From assembly GCA_003435055.1 (NCBI GenBank), contig QUMM01000009.1:25919-89918 (forward strand): 64,000 nucleotides of DNA, in the 5' to 3' direction. Below, one piece after another: positions 36,154 to 46,962 of this stretch. A program made the position numbers and the translations under genes. Each line of letters starts with the position of its first letter. Position 1 is the first letter of the stretch. The notes below the pieces were generated by a model. That model worked only from the letters and a program-made list of their open reading frames with translations, was not told the origin of the DNA and did no database searches. Source of the DNA: Lachnospiraceae bacterium OF09-6 (GTDB lineage: Bacteria; Bacillota; Clostridia; Lachnospirales; Lachnospiraceae).

Positions 36154-38829
36154 TTAGCGTCTCCGTCTATGCTGCTCACGTTTAAGTTGATTATAATAAT
36201 TCTCAATCTTTAAAAATACGTTATATGTGTCGTTACTTTGCTCTGCAATATTATTTGTCATCTCCATAAAAATCTCCGGAGACTCGCAGAGGTCATAGCT
36301 ATCAGCTTTAACTGTTTTCCCGAAGCAAATCAGATTCTGGTCTGTGTCCGTAATCCATGAATGATCATATCCTTGCTTATGGGATATTCTTATTGCTTCA
36401 TATAAGTCTGATGACTTATTCTCAATTTGAATAATTTTCTTTTTTCTCTCGATCTCTTTTACTGTCGCTATGAGTTTTCCCGTTTCTTCTGTATTCTCTG
36501 GAATTGATTCTACTAACGATGAATGGAGTGCAAATGAGTAATCGATGTGTTCTCCAACCATTTTCAATACAAAATTCATAAGAACACTTGATGGATAATT
36601 CTCAACGTCTGAATAAATAACCTTTTCTACATCATAAATAGCTGATGTGGAAACTTCCTGCTTTTTGTCATGAACACATATGTAGACTTCATCAAAATAT
36701 TGTCCCAGAAACCTTTCAAATGCATCCGTATCTTTTTTTGTAAATGCACTACTCAAAAAAGGGATGAGTAAGTATTCCTTGAATTTATCCTCACACTGTG
36801 AATACAGCATCTCTAGTGCATCAAGCTTTAACAATTTTTTATAAGGCAGGTTTTTTAACGAATTCAACAACTGATCCATATCAGGAATATCAGCTTTCAC
36901 ATAATACTCTGAAAAAAGATATTCCTGGAATCCTGGATCTATATAAAAAACATCACATTCCTGTTCATACATCATACAAGCTGTTGAGCACACATCATGT
37001 TTGAAGTTTTTGATATTCATTTTGTGCGGATTTTCAAATTCTTTATGTACCGTTATTAAGTTGAAATACTTTTCAAAAGTATTCGCATCAAACTCAAGAA
37101 CGCCCTCCTGATAGCTTAAAGCACAAAATTGTTCAAATACCTTGGAAAACTGGGAAGCGTCATCTACACTTTTAAATACCCGATCATAAGGCTTTTTATT
37201 ATCATCATGGCCAGATAAAAGTGCCTCATACGTCAGTTTATAGAAAAGTTGATGGTTTTCATTAAATCGTCTATAGTTTGGATAAAGCATAGACACGTAA
37301 GTTAAAAGCAGTGGGTTTGACGCAAAAATTCCATCTTTCTTTAAAAAGCCCTTACCAATGTAATCTACAATTGCATCCCGTTCGTCTGGTTGGTTTTGAT
37401 ACGTAAGTATCCTATCAATTAACTGCATAGATTGCTCTGTATCAAATGGCCACACATATAAATGTACAAATTGATTCAGTCCGGTAAGATACTCATTTTC
37501 TCTAGAAGTAATTATCACCTGTACGTTCTGATATCTATCTAGAAAACTATTTATCTTCTTTAAAAATGAATCAATATCAGATGGATCAATCTCATCAAAT
37601 CCATCCATCAAAAGTTGGCAACGTCCTTCGTATAAGGCTTTCTCTGCTTCCTCAGATGTAAAACTTTCATCCTTTGATGATACCGTTTCAACTATAAACT
37701 GTAGCATTTCAGTTTCTTGAGTAAAGTATCTGAGTTCGAGAAAAATAGGGAGAATTCCTGTTGTTGTGTAATCCTCCGCAGCTTCAAGGAAAAGGTGCTG
37801 CAGCATGAGAGACTTTCCACATCCTCCGCTACCAATTAAAAGTGTTCTTTTGTTGTCATACCCGCGCTGCTTTAAATACATATTTCTAATGGTATTCATC
37901 CGCGGATTATCTAAATACAAGCATTTTATTTTCTTTTTATCAGCAAATACGCGTTCTTTTTCGCCAATAGTGTTACAGACAAAAAAGTCTTTTAATGAGA
38001 CCTCTTTTCCACCAATCAATCTCATCACATTGTATCGTTCAGTGGCTTTCTCAATGTAGGCCGTAAATGTCTTTTTTGATTCATCCAGAGTATTCTGTAT
38101 CGTTTTTTCAGAATTCTTCGATGCATGTCCTGTATGGAGATTGCGAGTAGGCACGAATACCCTGGAAATATTGGACCTCACTCTTTCTCCAATGTCCCCC
38201 TGATATACTCTTGGTCCTCCTCCTGCTGGCGGGCACCAGTTATCATAGGTTTGTTTTCCAATTCTGTTATCTTTTCTCTTAGTAACTGCATAATGCCAAA
38301 TCCCCAAAAGAAGAGCTGGCAGACATACTTCGTTAAGGTCACTAAAAGTGGCCTTTTTTATTTTTCTTCCATCTTCAACCACAAAGAATTCTTCATCCGG
38401 TTCAATGCTGTCATCATCTATGACTAATTCGATTAGAGCTGCAGCAAGCCTCATGTCACGCTTACTAGCAGTGTCAATTTCAAGAAATTCGTAGACAAAT
38501 TCCGTCATTGCTTCAAGAGCAGATGAATAATTAGTCTGAATTCTTCGAGCAAACTCGCTCATCTCAGCTGTGTTTCCAAAAGGAAAATACTTCCCAGTAG
38601 AGGTACTACACGATTTATATTCGTTCGTCTTTGATTTAATTATGTTTAATTCTGGAGCATTGTAATCCGGGTTTATTACACGAATTAGTCCCACAAGGAC
38701 TTCTGGATCAGACAATCCATCACGTTCACCCCTATAGTGCTCTCTAGCCTTTGTTCGTTGTTTTAAACCTTGAAGTACCAGTGTGAAAAAGGTACCACCG
38801 CAAAGACGAGGACATGTACTCTCTTTCAT
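36154..38829 (-). CDS. NACHT-type STAND NTPase, candidate antiphage sensor
   Basis: An 891-residue protein. Residues 1-230 form an N-terminal domain rich in conserved-looking stretches (CGGTFFTLVLQGLKQRTKA, LSDPEVLVGLIRVINPDY, CLPALLLGIWHYAVTKRKDN) without an assigned fold. The NTPase has Walker A LIGSGGCGKS (331-340) and the NACHT-type Walker B CQLLMDGFDEID (404-415), then TSRENEY. The C-terminal 400 residues are helical without clear leucine-rich or TPR repeats. Bacterial NACHT and Avs proteins detect phage products and kill or arrest the cell. It is the first gene of the defence operon, with AGGAGG seven bases before its ATG. Confidence 0.8.
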   Translation of the reverse strand: MKESTCPRLCGGTFFTLVLQGLKQRTKAREHYRGERDGLSDPEVLVGLIRVINPDYNAPELNIIKSKTNEYKSCSTSTGKYFPFGNTAEMSEFARRIQTNYSSALEAMTEFVYEFLEIDTASKRDMRLAAALIELVIDDDSIEPDEEFFVVEDGRKIKKATFSDLNEVCLPALLLGIWHYAVTKRKDNRIGKQTYDNWCPPAGGGPRVYQGDIGERVRSNISRVFVPTRNLHTGHASKNSEKTIQNTLDESKKTFTAYIEKATERYNVMRLIGGKEVSLKDFFVCNTIGEKERVFADKKKIKCLYLDNPRMNTIRNMYLKQRGYDNKRTLLIGSGGCGKSLMLQHLFLEAAEDYTTTGILPIFLELRYFTQETEMLQFIVETVSSKDESFTSEEAEKALYEGRCQLLMDGFDEIDPSDIDSFLKKINSFLDRYQNVQVIITSRENEYLTGLNQFVHLYVWPFDTEQSMQLIDRILTYQNQPDERDAIVDYIGKGFLKKDGIFASNPLLLTYVSMLYPNYRRFNENHQLFYKLTYEALLSGHDDNKKPYDRVFKSVDDASQFSKVFEQFCALSYQEGVLEFDANTFEKYFNLITVHKEFENPHKMNIKNFKHDVCSTACMMYEQECDVFYIDPGFQEYLFSEYYVKADIPDMDQLLNSLKNLPYKKLLKLDALEMLYSQCEDKFKEYLLIPFLSSAFTKKDTDAFERFLGQYFDEVYICVHDKKQEVSTSAIYDVEKVIYSDVENYPSSVLMNFVLKMVGEHIDYSFALHSSLVESIPENTEETGKLIATVKEIERKKKIIQIENKSSDLYEAIRISHKQGYDHSWITDTDQNLICFGKTVKADSYDLCESPEIFMEMTNNIAEQSNDTYNVFLKIENYYNQLKREQHRRRR

Positions 38830-38853
38830 TCATCATCCTCCTGCTTTATCGAT

Positions 38854-38868
38854 ACGGCTATGAGCCGT
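38854..38868. other. Hairpin in the leader of the defence operon
   Basis: ACGGCT and AGCCGT pair around an ATG loop. On the plus strand it is followed by TTTTTATCTT and could stop antisense transcription. On the minus strand it lies in the 5' leader of the NACHT gene, 25 bp before the start. Confidence 0.4.
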
Positions 38869-38898
38869 TTTTATCTTATTGCAAGTTATTCATAGTTA

Positions 38899-38904
38899 AT
38901 TATA
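38899..38904 (-). promoter_or_regulatory. Candidate -10 box for the defence operon
   Basis: A perfect TATAAT on the minus strand about 70 bp upstream of the NACHT start. No good -35 is found at 16-18 bp; the nearest TTGAAG is 22 bp away. The operon may need an activator or use a weak -35. Confidence 0.4.
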
Positions 38905-39009
38905 GAATATCACACATTTTCAGATTCTTCAATTGGGTACGTCAAATTGTATCTGGTAATCTTTGAATTTTTTCAAGGTGAACCTTAAAAACCATATGAA
39001 CCTTACGAA

Positions 39010-39075
39010 CTAGGTGCGGACAACCTAGCAAACGTTTAGATAGCTCTTGTGATCAGTCACAAGAGCTTTTCTTTT
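39010..39075 (+). terminator. Tandem hairpins including a strong terminator before the sigma-like gene
   Basis: CTAGGT and ACCTAG (39010-39028) form a first hairpin. AGCTCTTGTGA (39042-39052) and its perfect complement (39057-39067) form an 11-bp stem followed by TTTTCTTTTCC. The pair lies 50 bp before the start of the sigma-like gene and may attenuate it. Confidence 0.7.
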
Positions 39076-39123
39076 CCGTCCTGTGACTGTCGCAAATACA
39101 AGCCAATCATAGGAGGAAAATTT

Positions 39124-39630
39124 ATGGCAAATCATGAAAATCTTAGTACACCATTCATCTATCTTCGCTCTACAGGAGAGAAGATCTCTGTCACAAAGGA
39201 ACAGCACGACTCCTTCTATAAGGAAGCCGACCGCATCCGTCACAAGGAACAAGATCACGGCAGATGCATGTGTCCTTATCGCTTCATTTGGAAATGTGAT
39301 GGCGAGTGCCTTGACTGCGAATACCATGCTGCAGGCGACATCACCTCACTTGATCAGCCTCTTTCTGATGGCAATGGCACCCTCGGCGACTATATTCCCG
39401 ACCGTAGCAAGCCTATGGAAGAAATCATCTCCGACCGTATGCTGTTGGAGCAGCTTTTTGGCAGACTGCGTGAACTCGACTCGGATGCCGATACCATCAT
39501 TCAGTGCTGGCTTGATGATTACAAGATCTCAGATCGTGCAATCGCCGAGAAGCTCGGTCGTCCGCAGCGTACCTTCGCTGATCAAATGAAGAAAATCAGA
39601 ACAGAGCTCCGTAAAATTCGTGGCTATTAA
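39124..39630 (+). CDS. Sigma-70-like protein of an integrative element
   Basis: The start is set at the ATG at 39124, preceded by AGGAGG. The 168-residue protein has a cysteine-bearing middle (CMCPYRFIWKCDGECLDCEY) and a C-terminal sigma-region-4-like helix-turn-helix (ISDRAIAEKLGRPQRTFADQ). Proteins of this form are regular cargo of Tn1549-like elements and sit just before the recombinase genes, as here. It probably regulates excision or transfer functions. Confidence 0.7.
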   Translation: MANHENLSTPFIYLRSTGEKISVTKEQHDSFYKEADRIRHKEQDHGRCMCPYRFIWKCDGECLDCEYHAAGDITSLDQPLSDGNGTLGDYIPDRSKPMEEIISDRMLLEQLFGRLRELDSDADTIIQCWLDDYKISDRAIAEKLGRPQRTFADQMKKIRTELRKIRGY

Positions 39631-39655
39631 TCCTACATATCGTATGTAGCAATTC

Positions 39656-39706
39656 ATCCCTCTTGGCATGCCATCAACCGATGCCCGGAGGGATTTTATA
39701 TTTTTT
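39656..39706 (+). terminator. Terminator after the sigma-like gene
   Basis: ATCCCTCTTGGCAT and ATGCCCGGAGGGAT (39656-39694) form a 14-bp stem with two mismatches, followed by a T-rich run. A small palindrome (39633-39649) precedes it. Confidence 0.8.
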
Positions 39707-39896
39707 CAACTTTTCTCCGCTCAAATCCACCACTCATCTCCAGTGGAAGGTGTAAGGCACGAAACAGCAAGCCTTAACCATCACAGAAACGGAGGTGAAG
39801 CACTGATGCTAGAATATAAATAGTACAAGCCAAAATGAGAAATTCCAAATACACATAAGCATGGTACAATAGAGACATGCTGAAGGAGGATCTCAT

Positions 39897-40181
39897 ATGG
39901 CAAAGCAACATGACAAACAATTTAAACTTGATGCAGTCCAGTACTATCAGGATCACAAAGATCTCGGAGTACGTGGATGTGCAGAAAATCTTGGCATCGG
40001 ATACAGCACATTAACAAAGTGGCTGAAAGACTTCCGGGAATCAGGTGATATTCCTGTTCGTGGTTCTGGTAATTACGCATCTGATGAGCAGAAAGAAATT
40101 GCCCGACTCAGACGTGAATTGCGTGATGCCCAAGATGCACTTGATGTATTAAAAAAAGCAATCAACATTCTGGGAAAATAA
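39897..40181 (+). CDS. IS3-family transposase OrfA
   Basis: A 94-residue protein with the IS3/IS911 helix-turn-helix (FKLDAVQYYQDHKDLGVRGC, then LGIGYSTLTKWLKDFRE) and a C-terminal leucine-zipper-like helix (EIARLRRELRDAQDALDVLK). It ends KKAINILGK, a normal end for this group. It binds the element ends. Confidence 0.93.
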   Translation: MAKQHDKQFKLDAVQYYQDHKDLGVRGCAENLGIGYSTLTKWLKDFRESGDIPVRGSGNYASDEQKEIARLRRELRDAQDALDVLKKAINILGK

Positions 40182-40200
40182 CGGAAGCCATTTATTAGAA

Positions 40201-41091
40201 GTGTCTGAGAAGACGGAAGCTGCCAAAAAAGCTAGACGCCGGGTTTCCGTCTCCGGAATGTTGAAATTTTTAGGTGTCTCTCGCTCAGGATATCTTGCAT
40301 GGCTCCAACATATACCTTCTGATACAGAAAAACGCCGTGAAGCTGTGAAAGCAAAAATCCAGGATATTTATGATGATTCCAAACAGAACTACGGTGCGCC
40401 AAAAATCACTGTAGAACTGCGAAAAACCGGTGAAGTCATTTCGGAAAGAACCGTTGGTACATATATGCGCCAAATGGGGATCCGTGCTCAGTGGAGCAAG
40501 CTATGGACAATCACCACAAAAGATTCTGATTTCAGCACCGAATTACAAAATATCCTTGATGAACATTTTAATCCTGACCGTCCGAATGCCGTCTGGTGTT
40601 CGGATATCACCTACATCTGGACAATAGACGGATTCGTCTATCTGACCAGTATTATGGATTTATTTTCCAGAAAAATCATAGCCTGGACGCTTTCAGAAAC
40701 ACTGGAAGTATCCTGCGTGATTGATACTATAAACAAAGCCAAAGCCCGTCGAAATATCGATCAACCATTAATTATCCACTCAGATCGTGGGAGCCAGTAT
40801 GTTGCAAAGGAATATAAAAAAGCAACCGAAAATATGCAACGCAGTTATTCGAAGAAAGCATTTCCATGGGATAATGCATGCATTGAATCCTTCCATTCTC
40901 TTATTAAACGCGAATGGCTCAATCGCTTTAAAATCCACGATTATAAGCAGGCATACCAGCTGATTTTTGAATATCTGGAAGCTTTCTATAATACGAAACG
41001 AATTCGTAGCCATTGCAACTATATGTCGCCAAACGAATTCGAACGAGTGTATAAAAGACCGCACACTGAGGCAGAGCTTTTGGCAGGTTAA
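40201..41091 (+). CDS. IS3-family transposase OrfB (DDE integrase)
   Basis: A 296-residue catalytic subunit with the rve core: WCSDITYIWTIDG (first Asp), IIHSDRGSQYVAKEY (second Asp) and NACIESFHSLIKREW (Glu). An HTH_21-like region (YGAPKITVELRKTGEVISER) precedes it. The frame begins with GTG and lies +1 relative to OrfA, so the usual -1 frameshift fusion does not work directly; separate initiation is likely. Confidence 0.93.
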   Translation: MSEKTEAAKKARRRVSVSGMLKFLGVSRSGYLAWLQHIPSDTEKRREAVKAKIQDIYDDSKQNYGAPKITVELRKTGEVISERTVGTYMRQMGIRAQWSKLWTITTKDSDFSTELQNILDEHFNPDRPNAVWCSDITYIWTIDGFVYLTSIMDLFSRKIIAWTLSETLEVSCVIDTINKAKARRNIDQPLIIHSDRGSQYVAKEYKKATENMQRSYSKKAFPWDNACIESFHSLIKREWLNRFKIHDYKQAYQLIFEYLEAFYNTKRIRSHCNYMSPNEFERVYKRPHTEAELLAG

Positions 41092-41125
41092 AATGGGGAG
41101 AAATTTCTCATTTTAACTTGTACTA

Positions 41126-41361
41126 AATCTTGACATAGGACCAATAGGAACCAAATTGAGCTCCTAAATCGCTCCCAATCACTGGATGCCACAAAGGTAT
41201 ACGAGACGGAGCGCCTGCTACACTTCTGCGAACATGGAGAAATGCAGCTGGAATACAGTGAAGAATTATTTGAGCTATTCGTGGATCACATTGAGGTTTA
41301 TAGCCGTCAGAAAATCGGCTTTGCACTTCATTGTGGTCTTATTTTGAAGGAGATGATTTGA
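41126..41361 (+). pseudogene. C-terminal remnant of a first serine recombinase
   Basis: An open frame without start reads NRNQIELLNRSQSLDATKVY and ends HCGLILKEMI, the tail of a large serine recombinase of Tn1549-like modules. Its stop overlaps the start of the next gene (TGATG). The rest of the gene was lost, probably through the IS3 element directly upstream. Confidence 0.75.
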
Positions 41362-41458
41362 TGGGACACACACCCTTCGGTTACCGGATCGAGAATGGCA
41401 AGGCAGTGATAGATGAAGCTACTGCCGCTCAGGTTCGAGACCTTTACAAGAATTATTT

Positions 41459-43396
<1,938 letters not shown>

Positions 43397-43408
43397 ACTT
43401 TTCTTGTT

Positions 43409-45001
43409 TTATTCTGGCATCGAGCCAAAACAGATAGCTGGTATTTGAAAATTAAAACCTGCATATGACACAGTTTGAAACGTAATTTCTGCATCTTCTG
43501 GTAAGATTTCTTCATATTCATGATTACGTATTATGTGGAATACACTGTCAATCGATTTATTACGAAATAGTTCAATGAGTTTTTTCTCATCAATAACTGG
43601 AACATGTTTATTCTGTGTCCTGATATTGTGTTTTGCAACTACACAGCAAAACAAATCAACATCATTTCCATCATCGCATTCAAATACCTGTTTCATAAAA
43701 TGCTCTTTATCAGTCATTGCGTATCCCATAATTTGCTCTGATTGCTCACATCCATGAGTGATATCATCTTCTCTTGCATAAACTTCCTTTGAAGAATCGG
43801 CTGCCATGAACCATTTCAATTCACATAATAAAACCGCATTTGAAACTGTATCATAGATACCTAAATCAATATCAGGCAATCGTCCTCCTAACTTCTTATG
43901 TTTTTTAATTATTAAATTGTCATTAGGAGGAATTGCTTCTTCAATTTCCTTTACCATTAGATCTTCTAAATCATTTACTTCTTTAGAATGTTCGAAATCA
44001 CTTCTTGAGCTAACAACTGCAAGTAGATTTCTTTCTGGTCTAGAGCCCATAAACAACATCGGAGCAATGAGTACCATATCCTCATTAATTTTCACAATAG
44101 GTTGATACATAATATCAACATTTTTCTTAGATGGCTCAAAAATCAAATAATCAAATATACTTTTTACTTTTTCTTTTTCAACATTACTTATTGAAGCAGC
44201 ATATCCTATTACACTATCAGGACTTTGCACAATTAAAGCATTTTCTATTCTTACTAAAGGGTCTTTAATTGTTAGGCAACTAAAAAAGTGGATATAGCAA
44301 AGAGCCGCAATAGCTATCCAAACACTTTTATATTCCTCTAACGTGAACGTATCAAACTTCCAAGAATCCGGTAAAGTCTTTGTTGCATTCCATTGTGCTT
44401 CAGCAACTTCCACAAATGGTGTTAGTATTTCTGAATTCAACTCATAACATATCTGTCCGCCTTGAATAGATATCTTTTTTTGTAATTTTGCATTTGCTTG
44501 CATAATTTGAATAGGATTAAACGTTTCCATAAAACCACTAACCTCTTTACTACTGGCTTCACGAAGTATATCATTCCATGATGAACAATTATCATCATCG
44601 GAGAAGAAAAATGAAACGGTGTTGTCTTCAACTTTTGCCGATAGCCTCCTTCTAGAATAAGAAATATATCCACTGCAAATCAACGAATAGGGATACGCAT
44701 AGTCATTTAAAAAAGAAGCACATTGTTCATATCTTTCCTCAGAAATCGTTCTTTGTATTAATCCATCAGTGGATACACTTTCACTGTGTTCAACCCAATT
44801 CAACGCCTGATTAAGTGAATCCATATAATCTGTGATTTTCTTTAATGCTATCGAATTAAGCATACTTGCCATAACTGTACATGCACACAAATCTTCAAAT
44901 GTTGTCATCAATTCATACATCAACTGTTTTTTATTTCCAGAAAGGAATACATGTTTTTTATGGTATTCATCAATTATTTTCTCTATTTCTCTAATATTCA
45001 T
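43409..45001 (-). CDS. Protein with PD-(D/E)XK-like nuclease motif, unknown family
   Basis: The start is set at the ATG at 45001, seven bases after GAAGAAGG, giving 530 residues. No family was recognised. The first 340 residues are mostly helical with hydrophobic stretches. Near the C-terminus LPDIDLGIYDTVSNAVLLCE followed by LKWF (376-398) has the spacing of a PD-(D/E)XK active site (Asp377 or Asp379, Glu394, Lys396). A restriction or DNA-damage effector is a plausible guess. It stands alone between two recombinase modules, and three 12-15 bp direct repeats lie just upstream. Confidence 0.6.
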   Translation of the reverse strand: MNIREIEKIIDEYHKKHVFLSGNKKQLMYELMTTFEDLCACTVMASMLNSIALKKITDYMDSLNQALNWVEHSESVSTDGLIQRTISEERYEQCASFLNDYAYPYSLICSGYISYSRRRLSAKVEDNTVSFFFSDDDNCSSWNDILREASSKEVSGFMETFNPIQIMQANAKLQKKISIQGGQICYELNSEILTPFVEVAEAQWNATKTLPDSWKFDTFTLEEYKSVWIAIAALCYIHFFSCLTIKDPLVRIENALIVQSPDSVIGYAASISNVEKEKVKSIFDYLIFEPSKKNVDIMYQPIVKINEDMVLIAPMLFMGSRPERNLLAVVSSRSDFEHSKEVNDLEDLMVKEIEEAIPPNDNLIIKKHKKLGGRLPDIDLGIYDTVSNAVLLCELKWFMAADSSKEVYAREDDITHGCEQSEQIMGYAMTDKEHFMKQVFECDDGNDVDLFCCVVAKHNIRTQNKHVPVIDEKKLIELFRNKSIDSVFHIIRNHEYEEILPEDAEITFQTVSYAGFNFQIPAICFGSMPE

Positions 45002-45019
45002 AAACATCCTTCTTCCATA

Positions 45020-45153
45020 ACATCTAATCCACTGCCTGCAACCACCAAAAATGGTCGAGTTGCCGGATTGGTTGTCATCCATTTTCATTATACAGATTTC
45101 ACTCCAAAATTTCTGACATCTAATCCACTGTCTCAAATCATGACATCTAATCC
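45020..45153 (-). repeat. Three direct repeats upstream of the PD-(D/E)XK gene
   Basis: ACATCTAATCCACTG occurs at 45020-45034 and 45116-45130, and ACATCTAATCC again at 45142-45152. All lie in the same direction within 135 bp upstream of the start codon. They could be operator sites or recombinase binding sites. Confidence 0.7.
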
Positions 45154-45279
45154 GAGGTTACAACCCGATACACATTTTGCAGTAGATATGTTTCCATATA
45201 AGAAAACCAGGCTTTTCCAGAAGTCTGGTTTCAGATCCAAACCTCCGAAAAAGCCCGGAAATACGCCGCTTTCTGGCAC

Positions 45280-46962
45280 TTATTTATCTTTTCTTGACAT
45301 CAATACTACCGTTTCAACGGTACTTTCGTTGTCCCAACAAAGTTCCTGTGTCTCCCTGTCTCCAAAATACACCGGAAAACGGAACTTTATGTGCTTCAGG
45401 AATCTGCCATCTGGCTGCTCCTGCTCGTAAATGTCCACCTGTTCTACAAAGCTGTTAATAAATTCTTTCTTCTCCAGGTCGGTGAACTTATCATATAGTT
45501 TATCAAAATATAAAAGAAATTGATAGACGTTTTCTTCTGATATTTTCTGTTGCTGGATATTCAACAGGCGATTCTTTACTTCCTCTATACTGTTCTCCAC
45601 GCCTTCAATTTCATCATACAGACGGTATAACCTTGTCTCCATATCCTGATATTTCTTCTCATAAAATTTATCCATAATATCCAGACTGTCCATCTGCTGT
45701 CCAAGTCTTGCTTTTGCTCCGGTCAGCTGCCTGTGCTGCTTTTCCAATCCGTCAATCTCTTTTTCTATTTCTTCTGTATCTATTCTTGAACCAATTTTAT
45801 TCAGAATTGCTTCTTCAAATTTAGGATTCTTCACCAGCTTCCGAATAACTTCTTCCACTGCATTGTTAATCTTCTCCTCACTCCATTGTTTACGATATCC
45901 ACATTTATGACCGTCTACCAAACGACGATGTTTACAGGCATAATAGAAATAATCTTTATATAAGGTTCCGTCTTTCTTTTTCTTTCGGTTCACGTTCCCA
46001 TACATACCGCTTCCACATAACGGACATCTCAATATTCCAGATAAGATATGCTCATGATCCAGACTATGCGTCTTTTCATATTTCACACCTGTTTTTTCCC
46101 GTTTTTGATGTGCCAGCTCCCAATCTGTTTCTGAAATAATCCCTTCGTGGATACCATCATGCAGCATATAATTTTCCTGTTTTACAATGCGATATTCATT
46201 TCTTGTTCCTGAAACTTTCTCGTTCTTCCTTCGTCCATAAGCCAACTTTCCACAGTATACCGGATTATCCAGAACGCCTTTTATAAACGAAGAGGCAAAT
46301 GCGTCCAGTGTATTATTCTGTCGTTTTTTCTTTTTATATCCATGCTGGTTCAGCCATGCAGCAATCGCAGAGATTCCCATATTTGTATGAATAAATTTGT
46401 CATAAATCAAACGAATAATCTCCGCTTCGTCCTCTGCAATCTGTAATTCTCCATTTACCAATTCATAACCATATGGAGCGAATCCTCCGTTCCATTTTCC
46501 TTCCCTGGCTTTCTGCTTACGTCCTTCCATTGTCTGAACAAGGATATTCTCTCGTTCAATCTCTGCCACCGCAGACAGAACAGAAATCATCAGCTTTCCA
46601 CTATCTTTTGAGCTGTCAATTCCATCTTCTACACAGATCAAATTCACTCCAAAATCCTGCATCCTCTGCAAAGAGTTTAATACATCTGCCGCATTACGAC
46701 CGAATCTGGAAAGCTTGAACACCAGTACAAACTGCACCTCATCTGTTCCATTCTCAATATTATCCAACATTCTCTGAAATTCTGGTCTGCCCTCTACGCT
46801 CTTTCCAGACTTACCTTCGTCTGAATACTCATTTACGATTTCCATATTCTGAAATTCCGCATATCTCTTCAGTTTTTCTTTCTGAGCATCCAGACTGTAG
46901 CCATCTACCTGCATGGTTGTGGATACCCTGGTATAGATATCACATTTTATCTTTTTATTCAC
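45280..46962 (-). CDS. Large serine recombinase of the TOTE cassette
   Basis: The start is the GTG at 46962, preceded by GGAGAGGAGG, giving 560 residues; it overlaps the helicase gene end by 8 bp. The catalytic domain reads YTRVSTTMQVDGYSLDAQKE, then KSVEGRPEFQRMLDNIENG and KLSRFGRNAADVLN. The recombinase domain has GFAPYGYEL and the zinc ribbon LRCPLCGSGMYG with a second Cys pair (CKHRRLVDGHKCGY), followed by a coiled-coil. It is only distantly similar to the recombinase at 41,777. Being last in the operon, it probably mobilises the primase-helicase cassette. Confidence 0.92.
   Translation of the reverse strand: MNKKIKCDIYTRVSTTMQVDGYSLDAQKEKLKRYAEFQNMEIVNEYSDEGKSGKSVEGRPEFQRMLDNIENGTDEVQFVLVFKLSRFGRNAADVLNSLQRMQDFGVNLICVEDGIDSSKDSGKLMISVLSAVAEIERENILVQTMEGRKQKAREGKWNGGFAPYGYELVNGELQIAEDEAEIIRLIYDKFIHTNMGISAIAAWLNQHGYKKKKRQNNTLDAFASSFIKGVLDNPVYCGKLAYGRRKNEKVSGTRNEYRIVKQENYMLHDGIHEGIISETDWELAHQKREKTGVKYEKTHSLDHEHILSGILRCPLCGSGMYGNVNRKKKKDGTLYKDYFYYACKHRRLVDGHKCGYRKQWSEEKINNAVEEVIRKLVKNPKFEEAILNKIGSRIDTEEIEKEIDGLEKQHRQLTGAKARLGQQMDSLDIMDKFYEKKYQDMETRLYRLYDEIEGVENSIEEVKNRLLNIQQQKISEENVYQFLLYFDKLYDKFTDLEKKEFINSFVEQVDIYEQEQPDGRFLKHIKFRFPVYFGDRETQELCWDNESTVETVVLMSRKDK

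Larger units (their letters stand above)
39821..41125 (+). mobile_element. IS3-family insertion sequence
   Basis: A 1.3-kb element with inverted ends: TAGTACAAGCCAAAATGAGA on the left and the complement of TAGTACAAGTTAAAATGAGA on the right. It holds OrfA and OrfB. No target duplication is seen (flanks ATAAA and AATCT). It lies just after the first codons of a gene (MLEYK, with a good GGAGGTG site) and before the tail of a serine recombinase. This fits an insertion followed by an adjacent deletion. Confidence 0.85.

Noticed and set aside
40141..40201. Programmed -1 frameshift making an OrfAB fusion in the IS3 element
   Set aside because: The A7 run is present, but the -1 frame ends at a TAG at once and OrfB lies in the +1 frame.
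45020..45153. Direct repeats as a mini CRISPR
   Set aside because: Spacing is irregular (96 and 26 bp), repeats are only 12-15 bp and no cas genes are present.
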